Shown here piece after piece: positions 33,123 to 45,700 of a stretch of 64,000 nt of DNA. How positions within the stretch are numbered: the stretch's first letter is position 1; the number at the start of each line of letters is the position of its first letter. Source of the DNA: Eleginops maclovinus (Eukaryota; Chordata; Actinopteri; Perciformes; Eleginopidae); contig NC_086356.1 in the NCBI RefSeq assembly GCF_036324505.1, positions 19,343,528-19,407,527 on the forward strand, given 5' to 3'. The notes beneath the pieces were generated by a model. The model ran no database searches, was not told the origin of the DNA, and saw only the letters and a list, made by a program, of their open reading frames with translations. The translations under genes were made by a program, and so were the position numbers.

Positions 33123-36100
33123 ATGTCATGCAAACGAGCAGACGGGATGTCCATCGCTCAGGCGTTGGCCATGACTGTAGCAGAGATACCCGTGTTTCTC
33201 TATTCCACATTTGGGCAGGTAAACCACCACTTCCACAGTTGCATAATGTAAACACAGCACTATTCAGAATCTTTTTGCAACTAAAACTCCAGTAACAATG
33301 GCTGAATTAATGTTTTGTAGAGTCCTTTATATCAACACCTTATGTTTTTCTCTTCTGCTTTCAGTCCATATTTTCTCAGCTAAGGCTTACCCCGAGCTTG
33401 AAGAAGGTGCTGTTTGCTACGGCGCTGGGCAGTGTCGCTTTGGCTCTTACCGCACATCAGCTGAAAAGGCGGGGGAGAAAAAGGAAGCAGGTAACACAAG
33501 GGAAAGATGGCCAGAAGACAGTGGGAATACCTGAAGCGCTGATGAAGACAGGAAGACCCTCGTCATTAAAGAGAGGTTTGCATGACTCAGCGTTTGGACC
33601 AAGAGTCATTTTAGAAGTTTTGAAAAAATGCTTTGTGGTCACTGTATCAACATCTATTGAGAATGTTTTTCTCTCCACAGGCCAATTTACTGGCCGACAG
33701 ATGATGAGTCCTGGCAATCGGAGCAACGACACCATGAGTGGAATTTCTTCCCTGGGCCCCAGCAAACACTCAAGCTCCTCACACAGCCTGGCATCTGTAA
33801 GTTTAACCAGTTACAACATATTTGTTAAATTTTGCTGACAATTTTCCCCTTTTTCTAAATATTTCTAATATGCTTTTTATCTGTTTGTGTGCTTCTGTCA
33901 TAGACGCGAGTCCCAAGCTCTCCAAATCAGTCTGCCAATCCGCCCATCCCCTGGGAAGCGGAGCCAGTGGTGGAAGAGTCGGGAGCAATGGAGGATGCAA
34001 ATGCAGAGAATCTCTATATAATGGGTAGCTATTTACAAAATTGCTCCATTTCACCTCGTAGTATTAATAAGTTACTTCTTTTTTTGGTGACTAGGGTAAA
34101 AAACAAATGCTGCATTGGCACTAGGAGGGACAATTTTTTAAATGTGCAGTTGGTTTAGATGACTTGGAACATTTGCATATTTTCAAAGTTTCAAGGTTTT
34201 ATTGGTCATATGCACAGCATATACAACGTATATGTTGGCAATGAAAATCTTATATCCCATGCTCCTCCAACAACTCAACATACATGGTGCAAAAAAGACA
34301 AACAAAATAGTGTAAAAAGAGAGAAGAATATTTACAATAACAACACTAAAGATTTGAGGATGTGAAATATATACATATGTGGAATACATTGAGAGTATTG
34401 AAATACTTTACACTGTTGAATGAGGAGGTATGGACAGATGCATATATTACGTATAAACAGATATGTATGGCAGATATGTATAATATATATATGTGTACTA
34501 TAAAAAGATGTGAGTAGACATTCACAGAGCTCAGGAGTTCAGCAGTCTTATAGCCTGTGGTATAAAACTGTCTCTGAGTCTGGTGGTCTTGGTCCGGATG
34601 CTGCGGTACCGTCTGCCAGACGGCAGCAGACAGAACAGATTGTTGCTGGGGTGATGGGGGTCCTTTAATATCCTACCGGCCTTCTTCCTACACCGCTGGG
34701 TGTAGAGGTCCTCCATGGATGGCAGCTCCGTCCTGGTGATGTGCTGAGCAGTTTTCACCACCCTCTGTAGAGTCTTACGGTTGAGGGCGGTGCAACTGCC
34801 ATACCAGGCGGTGATGCAGCCAGTCAGGATACTCTCGATGGTGCACCTATAGAAGTTGCAGAGTATCCTGGAGTCCATGTTGAACTTCTGCAGCCTGCGG
34901 AGGAAGAAGAGCCGCTGTCGAGCCGTCTTGGATATGACCCTGGTGTGATGTGTCCATGTCAGGTCCTCACTGATGTTTACCCCGAGGAACCTGAAGCTGC
35001 TGACTCTCTCCACAGGAGTCCCGTCGATGGTGATGGGTGTGTGTGCCTCTCTCTGCCTCTTCCTGTAGTCCACAATCAGCTCCTTTGTTTTGCTGACGTT
35101 GAGATGGAGGTTGTTGTCCTGGCACCAAGATGTCAGGGCTCTGACCTCCGCTCTGTACGCCGTCTCGTCGCCGTCTGTGATCAGGCTGATGATGGTCGTG
35201 TCGTCAGCAAACTTGATGATGGTGTTGGAGCTGTGTGTGGCCACGCAGTCGTGCGTGAACAGAGAGTAGAGGAGAGGGCTGAGCACACAACCCTGAGGGG
35301 CTCCAGTGTTGAGGGTCAAGGTGGAGGATGTGATGTTCCCCATCCGCACTGCCTGGGATCTGCCCGTCAGGAAGCTCAGGATCCAGTCACAGAGGACGCT
35401 GTTGAGCCCAAGGTCCCTGGGCTTAATGATGAGCTTGGAGGGCACAATGGTGTTGAATGCTGAACTGTAGTCAATGAACAGCATTCTCACATAAGTGTTC
35501 CTCTGGTCCAGGTGGGAGAGGGCAGTGAAGAGGGTGAGGGAGATGGCATCATCCGTGGACCTGTTTGCTCTGTAGGCAAACTGCAGGGGGTCCAGTGAGT
35601 CAGGGAGGGAGGAGGTGATACAAGTTTTGACTAACCGCTCAAAGCACTTCATGATGATGGAGGTGAGTGCAACTGGGCGGTAGTCATTGAGGCAGATGGG
35701 TTTTGTCTTTTTGGGGACAGGGACAATGATGGACTCTTTAAAACATGTGGGGACTACAGACTGGAGCAGTGACCTATTGAAAATGTCTGTGAACACATCT
35801 GCCAGCTGAACTGCACACACCTTGAGAGCACGGCCAGGGATGCCATCAGGTCCAGGAGCCCTGTGTGTGTTGATCCTTTTCAGAGATGTACACACATCTG
35901 CACTGGTTAAAACCAGTGAGCAGGGATCCTGGGCCTTCTGTGCCTCAACAGCCGGGGGCCTCTCAAAGCGTGCATAAAATGTGTTCAGTTCATCTGGGAG
36001 AGATGCAGACACTTCCTCAGCACCACTCGTTGTCCTTTTGTAGTCTGTTATTGTTTTTAGTCCAGACCACATACTTCTGGCGTTGGAGCCCTTGTAGTTC

Positions 36101-38121
36101 GACTCCACCTTGTCCCTGTATTGTCTTTTCGCACTGCTAATAGCTCTCCGGAGTGCATACCTGGAATTCCTGTACTCATCCAAATCACCGCCGCTGTGCG
36201 CGATGGCCCGTAATTTAAGTTTAGCTCGGACCTCGCCGTTTATCCAGGGCTTCTCATTTGGGAATGTCCGTACAGTAATCGGCGGTACGACGTCATCAAT
36301 GCATTTGCCGATGTAGCAAATGACCGCGTCAGTGTGTGTGTTTATATCGTCTTCCTTTCACACACTTGAGTATAATGTTAGTCTTTTTTGATGTGGTCTT
36401 AATCTGACAATAGTGATAATTTAACACAGCTTTCCCACAAATGAATAGAATGCAGCATTACATTTCTGCTGTTGTTGATGTAGAACAAGTCAAGAAAATC
36501 TAGGGTCTAATCGGGTTATTGTTGGCCTCTTGGAGCCATAGTGCTGTGGGTTGGTATTTGGATAAGCCTGCATGAAGAGTTTGAATTCTTTGCTCTTCAC
36601 AATGTACAAACTCGGTTCAATTGAATCTGAAATTAGCTGCATTTTTCACTCCAAACTCTGTAACTATTTCTGTGCCACTTGCAGTGATTTTTACCTCAAA
36701 CCTTTATTTTCAAGCTCGCAAATAAACAGTTTGCTAATGTGTTATCACTCTTTTGCTTGAAGGGATGGAGCTGTTTGAGGAAGCTCTACGAAAGTGGGAG
36801 CAGGCCCTGAATATCCGCCATCAACCCAGCTCGTCCTCCAGCAACAACAGCCTCGCTCTGCAGGGGGCCGCATGTGGAGAGCTTCCTATGGTAACCAAGC
36901 TAACACTTATTACCAACATAGACTGCCTGAAACTTTTCTACATGGTTGAATTACTTTCCCGCATACAGACCAGTATTTTATAGTTTAGTTGGGATTTCAC
37001 CTGCTGTACTCATAATAGTGTTTGTGACGCAGCACCAATGCAGAAATTAAACTGACCATGGACTAAAGCCACTTTTTACATACAAATACAGAATGTTATA
37101 TGCTTTATTCCCTTTTTATTACAGGATGAATCCCGTAATAACGTGTTTGCGGAGAAGTTAGAGACACTTCTGCACAGGGCGTACCACCTACAGGAGGATT
37201 TCGGCAGCAGTATCCCGACAGACAGCGTGCTGGCAGATTTCGGTAAGAGTCATGTTGGTCTCGTATATGACAAGCAACAATGTCTTTAATCAAGGGGAAC
37301 ACATTTGGATTACAGGCTTGTGAAGAATAACAGAGTTTTAATGAAAAAAATAACGTGTTCCCATAGGATTGATGCGGTCCTGGTGTGTATCAGTAGGAAC
37401 AGTGTGTGGTTTTACATTGGGGATACACTCTTCATATTTCTGTTTTGACCTGTGTTTCGATTCTTGCCCTATCAGTCAGAGTTTGTGGTGTTCCTTTGGC
37501 AGAGAGTGAAGGAACTCTTATCTTGCCTCAAGTGGAGAGTTTCCACAGACTGCAGGATGATGATGCCACTACTGTTACCTCTGACGACTCCTTCTTCTCG
37601 GCTGCAGAGGTCAGTTCTCAAATAACTGGAGTAGATTCAGACAGAGATTTGTCCTTATGTTTGGACCAAACTTATTCACATCCTGTTTTTTTTCTGTCCA
37701 GCTGTTTGATGCCATGTCTCTAGAAGGCGTCTACCAGCCCCTGAGGCCTGCAGCTCTCTATGAAGAAGCCTTGTGTCTGGTGCGGGAGGGCAAAGTGCCC
37801 TATAGGTCCCGGAGGTAACTTCCGTGTAACATCCACCTGAATACTGCATCAAAAGCTGTATAAAATCATGTTTTATACTAGTGGATTAAATGTTTCATTC
37901 ACACTATCACTTATTCTGCACTTTTAAATAAAATATCCACTGCACATACCTACCCTGACCACACAGAAAGTTAGCTGGTGAAGAACATAATGGAACATTT
38001 AGCAGCTTAACACCCAGATACTTCCCTGAGCAGCTGGCCAAAACAGAGCTAAAGAGGAGTCATGAACCCTACAAACATCAACTAGCCAACACATCTAAAC
38101 ATGGGAACATATCACTGCGTA

Positions 38122-38199
<78 letters not shown>

Positions 38200-41100
38200 T
38201 CCTTATTTACATTCTCTGTATACATGTCAGTCTTTGGTCTTCGTAACGTTATTTCAGCAATCAAAAGAGGAAGAAAAAGTCTTCAACACAGTCAAATACG
38301 ACTTCATCATCTGTATTCTAGATTCTCTGCTTACACATTTGCCCTTTCAACCTTATAAAACAGGTTTTAATTGAGCTTACGTCTCTTTGTCTATGTCTGC
38401 CTTTTCTTCCCCAGGACTGAATTACTTGAATGTTTTGGGGACCAAGACTTCCTTGCCAAGCTCCAATGTGTGCGCCAAGCATTCCAGGTCTGTTTCAGTT
38501 CCTAAACCCTACCCATGTTGCACGGATCATTGTCTTTGTTTGGATTATTGCAATCATTGTCATAATCCCCACCCCTTTTGTTCAGCCTTTTTAACCCATT
38601 TCTAAAAGTTGGTCCTTCTCCAACTACTGCTCTGTTGCACTGCTAGTGCTCCCAATCAATGTGGTTCTAAATGAGCTTCACAAGCTAGGTTAGCCTTAGC
38701 ATTCTTTAGTTCCTGTTCTAATGTAGATTGCTTTGTCTTTTCTGTCTTTTTTTTTGCTGGATTCCCCATCTATGATCTCATACACAATGTAAAACACCTT
38801 AGTAGAAACCTTGTAGACAGACTCCAGCATACCTGAGTTTGTAAATATGCAACCATCTTAGCACCCACAGGCAGGTAGTCAGGTTTCTCCCATCTGTTGA
38901 CAAAAGCTTTGGCAAGGTAAAAAAGATATATACAAAGAAAACATAAACGCATGATACTTTTTTCTTTACAACTTTTGATTTTAAGTCTCAGGACAAAAAA
39001 ACACTTACAAGCATTAACAATTGCAGAGCTGAAGTTGAAGCAAGCATTTATATCTGTTGGAGGTGGAGCTGTTAACTACAGCAAATTCCATGTATTACAC
39101 TTAAAAATAAGTCAGAGATATGTAGAACTCAGATATCTATTGTATAAATAGACCGATGTATAGAAATGACCCCAGAAAATAAACAGATGACGCTTTTATT
39201 TCCAGTTCCTGTTGTTGGATGAAACTCACCGCACATTCTTCATGGAGACCGGCAAGCAAATGATTGCAGGGTTAATGGTGAAGGCAAACAAGGTAAAAAG
39301 ACTACTCCTTTACATCTTCATGTATTAAACGGGCAATCTTCTACTTCTGTGGACATATTTGCACACCAATAAGTGCGTGTGTTGTTTGTTGCGTTAACAC
39401 AGAGTCCCAAAGGCTTCCTGGAGAGCTACGAGGACATGCTGCTCTACACAAAGAGAGAGGGAACATGGCCCGTCACCAAGATGGAGCTGGAGGGTCGGGG
39501 GGTGAGTAATCCCTTCATTTATCTCAGTGTGCATTGATTAGTTTACTCAGGGATACTTTGTACAGGGTTTATGTAAACTGGCTAACCTGAATCAAACTTT
39601 AACTGAAGATCAGCCAGCAGTGAGATCACTCTGCACTTTACCCAGGGTAAAGCTCATGTTAGAGTCTGGCCGCTGGTATCCAACCCAACTTGAACATTCT
39701 TTTTTTTGCACAATATTTTCTGGCTAGCAAAGATGGATTGATTTAAGAGAGTGAATCTCTACTGTTTTGGTACATTTTCTTTTACATCGATCATACAGAT
39801 AACCATTTTTAAAGAAGACATATTAGTAGGAATTATTTGAAAAAGCATAATAGGACCTTTTTAAACAAGAGAAGCAATGCATGAGAAGTCATGCATAAAG
39901 GGTGTTCAGTTCAGGTTAAAATTGTGGTTAAAATCTTTGATAAAACATTCAGGATTTCTTTAAACAGGGTAGACTTATTTATGTATATTATGTAACTGTA
40001 TATAATATATATATACAGTGGGGCAAAAAAGTATTTAGTCAGCCACCAATTGTGCAAGTTCTCCCATTTAAAAAGATGAGAGGCCTGTCATTTTTATCAT
40101 AGGTATACCTCAACTATGAGAGACAAAATGAGAAAAAAAAATCCAGGAAATCACATTGTAGGATTTTTAAAGAATTAATTTTCAAATTATTGTGGAAAAT
40201 AAGTATTTGGTCAATAACAAAAGTTCATCTCAATACTTTGTTATATACCCTTTGTTGGCAATGACAGAGGTCAAACGTTTTCTGTAAGTCTTCACAAGGT
40301 TTATTACACCCTGTTGCTGGTATTTTGGCCCATTCCTCCATGCAGATCTCCTCTAAAGCAGTGATGTTTTGGGGCTGTCGCTGGGCAACACAGACTTTCA
40401 ACTCCCTCCAAAGATTTTCTATGGGGTTGAGATCTGGAGACTGGCTAGGCCACTCCAGGACCTTGAAATGCTTCTTACGAAGCCACTCCTTCATTGCCCT
40501 GGCGGTGTGTTTGGGATCATTGTCATGCTGAAAGACCCAGCCACGCTTCATCTTCAGTGCCCTTGCTGATGGAAGGAGGTTTTCACTCAAAATCTCACGA
40601 TACATGGCCCCATTCATTCTTTCCTTTACACGGATCAGTCGTCCTGGTCCCTTTGCAGAAAAACAGCCCCAAAGCATGATGTTTCCCCCCCCATGCTTCA
40701 CAGTAGGTATGGTGTTCTTTGGATGCAACTCTGCATTCTTTCTCCTCCAAACACGATGAGTTGAGTTTTTACCAAAAAGTTCTATTTTGGTTTCATCTGA
40801 CCATATGACATTCTCCCAATCCTCTTCTGGATCCAAATGCCCTCTAGCAAACTTCAGACGGGCCTAGACATGTACTGGCTTAAGCAGGGGGACACGTCTG
40901 GAACTGCAGGATTTAAGTCCCTGGCGGCGTAGTGTGTTACTGATGGTAGCCTCTGTTACTTTGGTCCCAGCTCTCTGCAGGTCATTCACTAGGTCCCCCC
41001 GTGTGGTTCTGGGATTTTTGCTCACCGTTCTTGTGATCATTTTGACCCCACGGGGTGAGATCTTGCGTGGAGCCCCAGATCGAGAGAGATTAGCAGTGGT

Positions 41101-41832
41101 CTTGTATGTCTTCCATTTTCTAATAATTGCTCCCACAGTTGATTTCTTCACACCAAGCTGCTTACCTATTGCAGATTCAGTTTTCCCAGCCTGGTGCAGG
41201 TCTACAATTTTGTCTCTGGTCTCCTTTGACAGCTCTTTGGTCTTGGCCATAGTGGAGTTTGGAGTATGACTGTTTGAGGTTGTGGACAGGTGTCTTTTAT
41301 ACTGATAACGAGTTCAAAAAGGTGCCATTAATACAGGTAACGAGTGGAGGACAGAGGAGCCTCTTAAAGAAGAAGTTACAGGTCTGTGAGAGCCAGAAAT
41401 CTTGCTTGTTTGTAGGTGACCAAATACTTATTTTACCGAGGAATTTATAATTAATTCTTTAAAAATCCTACAATGTGATTTCCTGGATTTTTTTTTCTCA
41501 TTTTGTCTCTCATAGTTGAAGTGTACCTATGATGAAAATGACAGGCCTCTCTCATCTTTTTAAATAGGAGAACTTGCACAATTGGTGGCTGACTAAATAC
41601 TTTTTTGCCCCACTGTATATAGTAAGGCTGATTTGATTTTAAGAGCAAACAATTAACACAATGTCCTGATGTTGGTCTCTGCAGGTGGTGTGTATGAACT
41701 TTTTCGACATCGTGCTGGATTTCATCCTGATGGACGCATTTGAAGACCTGGAGAGCCCCCCCTCCTCTGTGGTGGCTGTGTTGAGGAACCGCTGGCTCTC
41801 TGACAGCTTTAAAGAAACGGTTAATTTAAACA

Positions 41833-41894
<62 letters not shown>

Positions 41895-42779
41895 AATTCC
41901 TTGCTTATGCCACCAGTTAATTCAAGTCACTCAAGTAACATAAATGTCGTTTTGCATTAGGCTCTAGCAACTGCTTGTTGGTCTGTACTGAAAGCAAAGA
42001 GGCGTCTTCTAATGGTGAGTTTGAGTTTATTTCAAGATAGTTTCATGTTTTAATGCATACCTGTTTCTTTCACTTTAAAAGTTGAGTATCTTGTCCTGCT
42101 CTCCATAGGTTCCCGATGGTTTTATCTCCCACTTCTATGCCATATCAGAACACGTGAGCCCAGTTTTAGCGTTTGGGTTTTTGGGACCGAGGCAACACCT
42201 AAGTGAAGTGTGCACTATTTTCAAGGTGAGAGACAACTAAGAAGAAGTTTACACTTTCACACAATTTTGGATAGCAAGTGCAAATCTTTATAAGAGCACA
42301 GTATTGTACTTCTATAAAGTCTCATTTTTTGATTACAAGCTTAGGTATTAAACAGAAGTTTTCATAGGCTAGGTGAGAACAATGAAAACTTAACTAAACT
42401 ATATATCTAAAATCAGTTGGGTCTTTAAAGTCGAAGAATATTTTTCAGCTTGGACCCTATCTTCCCATGCTTTTTTTTCCTAACTGACTTGTGAGGGCAA
42501 CCACTCTTTTGAAACGAAGTTTAAAAGTGAGTCTCAACATGTATTTGGTATTTCTCCTTGCCTCTGCAGCAACAAATCGTGCAGTACCTGAAGGACATGT
42601 TTGATCACGACAAGGTCCGCTTCACCTCCGCTCAGTGTCTGGCCGAGGACCTCCTGAACCTTTCCCACCGCCGGAGTGAGATTTTACTGGGGTACCTAGG
42701 AATAAACAGCCTTGTGGAGCTTAATGGGGCCCTGCCCAGAGACACGGAGGAGTCTTCAGGGCCCAACTGTGAAAACTAA
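33123..42779 (+). CDS. miga2: Mitoguardin 2 (FAM73B), outer mitochondrial membrane lipid-transfer and contact-site protein
   Basis: Tethers mitochondria to ER and lipid droplets, transfers lipids and promotes mitochondrial fusion. Coding exons: 33123-33218, 33365-33575, 33681-33796, 33904-34024, 36763-36890, 37125-37242, 37503-37609, 37702-37814, 38415-38487, 39206-39292, 39403-39501, 41685-41819, 41961-42014, 42109-42225, 42570-42779; 594 residues (human 593). Seen: two N-terminal membrane helices ([17 protein letters not shown], about 14-30; [17 protein letters not shown], about 45-61), a basic segment RRGRKRKQ, a Ser-rich linker ([17 protein letters not shown]), [15 protein letters not shown], the FFAT-like VAP-binding motif [10 protein letters not shown] (about 290-299) and the conserved C-terminal domain ([57 protein letters not shown]). 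Two transposons enlarge introns 34025-36762 and 39502-41684. Confidence 0.95.
34190..36355 (-). mobile_element. 5'-truncated LINE (L2/Rex-type non-LTR retrotransposon) with open reverse transcriptase frame
   Basis: The minus-strand frame 36183-34531 (550 residues) is open, and coding continues in frame upstream to about 36350 ([20 protein letters not shown]). Reverse transcriptase marks in order: [62 protein letters not shown] and the active site FADDTT, then the C-terminal stretch ending [16 protein letters not shown]. The endonuclease domain is missing, so it is 5'-truncated. The 3' part below 34531 is the untranslated tail, ending near 34190. An undamaged frame suggests recent insertion into the miga2 intron, antisense to the gene. 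L2/Maui versus Rex1 cannot be settled here. Confidence 0.9.
38123..38198 (+). repeat. (CA)n microsatellite
   Basis: Pure CA tract of 76 bases in a miga2 intron. Confidence 0.97.
40016..41615 (-). mobile_element. Tc1-like transposon, complete with both long terminal inverted repeats
   Basis: A 1600-base element inserted in a miga2 intron. Ends are CAGTGGGGCAAAAAAGTATT (40016) and its reverse complement up to 41615, flanked by TA on both sides (40014-40015, 41616-41617), the Tc1/mariner target duplication. The inverted repeats run about 165 bases each (to 40180 and from 41449), ending at AGAATTAATT/AATTAATTCT, with few mismatches. The transposase lies on the minus strand. Confidence 0.97.
40225..41250 (-). 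pseudogene. Tc1-family DD34E transposase with a single internal stop
   Basis: The minus-strand frame starts [19 protein letters not shown] (41250) and runs in one frame to TAA at 40225: 341 residues if the one TAG at 40866-40864 (codon 129) is read through. This stop probably arose by one base change from a Gln codon. Seen: paired helix-turn-helix DNA-binding region ([18 protein letters not shown]), a basic linker [10 protein letters not shown], and the catalytic triad D152 (WSDETK), D243 (HDNDPKH) and E278 (NPIENLW), with 34 residues between the last two. The normal length for the family is about 340. As it stands it gives only the 128-residue DNA-binding part. Confidence 0.93.
41834..41893 (+). 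repeat. (CA)n microsatellite next to a miga2 splice donor
   Basis: A CA tract of about 60 bases that starts 14 bases after the intron begins (41820) and fills over 40 percent of the 141-base intron 41820-41960. Confidence 0.95.
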
Positions 42780-45700
42780 GTGCTTCACCGGGCTCATGCA
42801 GGCCGGATAGGGAATGGCATAAACTCGCAGCTCATTCTGTCATCAAGGATTAATCATTGTCCTGTGATAAACCAGCATCATTCTTTCATCTGTGCTCATC
42901 AAACCCACCTTAATGTGAGAGGATGTATCTCACATAGACAGATCACTAGTACTGATGAGGGTGAGCTGTTGGATAACATGATTCCCTCCTTACCAGCTGC
43001 TGTGTTGCGTTTCAAGATGTACTTAAGTAATGTCAGTTGTCTGAGGACGTGTCTTTGCCTTGTTTGGGGACATGGATACTTCCTGTAAACACCAGAATGA
43101 AGCGCTCCCAACACGTGAAGAGCAAGGGCTTTTGCTAAATGACTCCACATGGGTCGAGTCTCCACGGAGAACCAGTGGTTGCTTTTAGACGTTCCATACA
43201 TCTGACTAGTGGGATATCATGGTCGTCTTTTTTTTTTAAAGAATTGCCGTGAGAGTCTGTCCGCAAATGTGTTTTCTATATTAAAGGTGGAAGGATGTTT
43301 GTTAAAAGCCTGATAAATCCTGACTACATTTACATGCACAACATATTAATTTCTTTTGCCCTTATTCATTAAAAGACAACATTCCTGGAAAGCTGTTACA
43401 AGGCTAAAGAAAAGGAGTATTCCCATTTACACTCAGCTGTCTAATAAGGATTATTACAACGTTTTCAATTGATGGCAGCCTCCGTCTTTCAATCCTTCAA
43501 CCACCTTCTTGAAAGGGAAGGCTTTTTGTTTATTTGCGCATATTCAGAAAAACCTGTTGGTATGTAAGGATTTCATCATGTTTAAAAGTAGGTGAGTTTC
43601 TTTTATCCATCCAGGAATGTAGGTTCTGTAACCTGAATATCGACATTTCCCAATAATTTGTGGAGAAAATCTACATTCAAATTAAGTCCTAATTGCATTT
43701 ACATGACCCTTATCCAATTGGGAATATTATTGTGCATGTAAACGTTGTCACGGATAGTCCTTGAATCCCTCTTTAAAAATAAATATCTATTCCAATTTGG
43801 TTTCATCTAGCAGGCTAAGATGTCACATATCCCAGAGACTGTTACATGTAAAAGTACATCATGTAAAAATAATTAAGGGCATTAACGTGTTCCCTAAGTT
43901 GAATTATCCCAAAGTGTTATTGTGACCCCAGATCAAAGCTGTCTTCTAATGCAATTGGACATATAAATACAAAAGGTTTTGTAAAGTGTTACCCTCAGAT
44001 TTGACCTGGCAACAGATGAATAGTTGTTAATGTTGACGTGCCACAGAGGGGTTAAAAAACTATCCCACAACTAATAACACAATAGCGGGTGTGACAGGAC
44101 CTCTTTGTTGCCAGAAAGAAAATGTCTCAAACACATCGGTGACCTTAGGAAACAATGAGTAAAATTGTAAATTCAAATCAAAATTCAATAGCTTTATGAT
44201 TTATTTTCTTAAAATGTTATAATCTAAGTATTTTTTTAATTGATCTCAAATATGTGGGCCTAAAATGTAATTCCCTTTAGGAAGTTATATGAAGATATAA
44301 ATCAATGTTTTGATTGTGAAATGGCTAACAATAGTTATTCTTGCATAAGGTTGTTCTTCAGATCACTGGATGTGAATAAGATCAGGGGAAGCAGATTATA
44401 AACCAATCAGCTGGTTTCACTAGGACTCATTTTCCCAGCAGATATTTTGACTTGTCATAGAGAGGAGAGCACGTAAAACAGTAACTATACCTGTATTTTA
44501 TTCACATGTGCTATTTAGCCGAGACACAGGATGCATTATATCAAGATGCTGAAACTGAAGAAGTTAAAAGGAAATCAGACATTATTGAATAGCATTTTAA
44601 AAGAGGTTATTTAGGCAACTTGCTTGGTGGTTCTCTCCCTTATATTTGTACTATTGACATTAGTGCCTTTCCTTCTGTGACATGTCAAATGGTCCTCCAT
44701 GAGTACACCTTCAGAGATTTAGGAAAGAAAACACACTCTCCTTGTTGTAATTGATTAAGAACACGTGGGCATTCCCCATCACTATACACGTTTTTAAAAT
44801 CGACACGCTGTAAATCAATCCGTGCCATGTTGTAGTGTTAGTGAGGCATTAGTTGTTTGTTTCATGAAGAAGCAGGATTTGTGCAGTCAGACTGTAAGCT
44901 ATAAGTGCACTGATTATAACCCTGACTTTGTTTCCTGTGAACAGAGACACTGAAGGGGCCATAAGATGCCAACATGGGTAACTCCACTCCTGCAACAGCA
45001 GATATGTGTTATGCAGATTAAATTGTTTGTTTAAACCGTCAAATACTAAATGATCTCAATGAAATGTGATTGAAAAGGTTATTTATTGTTATCTGCAGTA
45101 AAAGCACAGTATGTATGCTTATGGTTGCCTGCGTGAATGATAAAAGGGAAGACATTCCTGTTGGAAAATATATTAGTTCCACAGATCTTTAATAGTTTAC
45201 CATACAAATCAGCAAGTCTTTATTGAAAATCATATAAATGTGTGTTTCGTGGTCTTGATAATCCAAATCTTGCTCTTGTTGCAACACCTCTTTGAAATTC
45301 AGAGCTCAGAAATGTCACATGGCGCTTTGTGTTGAAGCATTGTGGGATTATATTTGATATAAGGTTTAGTTCCAACTTTATATAGAGCTTTTTAATGAAA
45401 TTATTTTAGTTCTATGTTCTTGCAAATGTGCAGCTTTGTGTTTTAAGCATTTTGCACTTTATCAGAGAAACAGAAAGATGCAGGAATGTCCAACAACCCT
45501 TTTTTCTAATAATCCCTTTGAGAGTTTAACTGTACAAACTGCATTATTTATTGCATCATAGAACTGACATATTATTAAGAGCATAAATGCTTTGTATTAG
45601 AAGAAACATCTTTCCCAGAAAACTTGACCATTGAAATGTTTTTTTTTTTCAGCTTACTTTCCAAAGTGCTAATCTTAGTCTCTATCTTTTAAAATGTTTA

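Noticed and set aside
34945..35463. 172-residue + strand frame within the miga2 intron
   Set aside because: Antisense shadow of the LINE reverse transcriptase.
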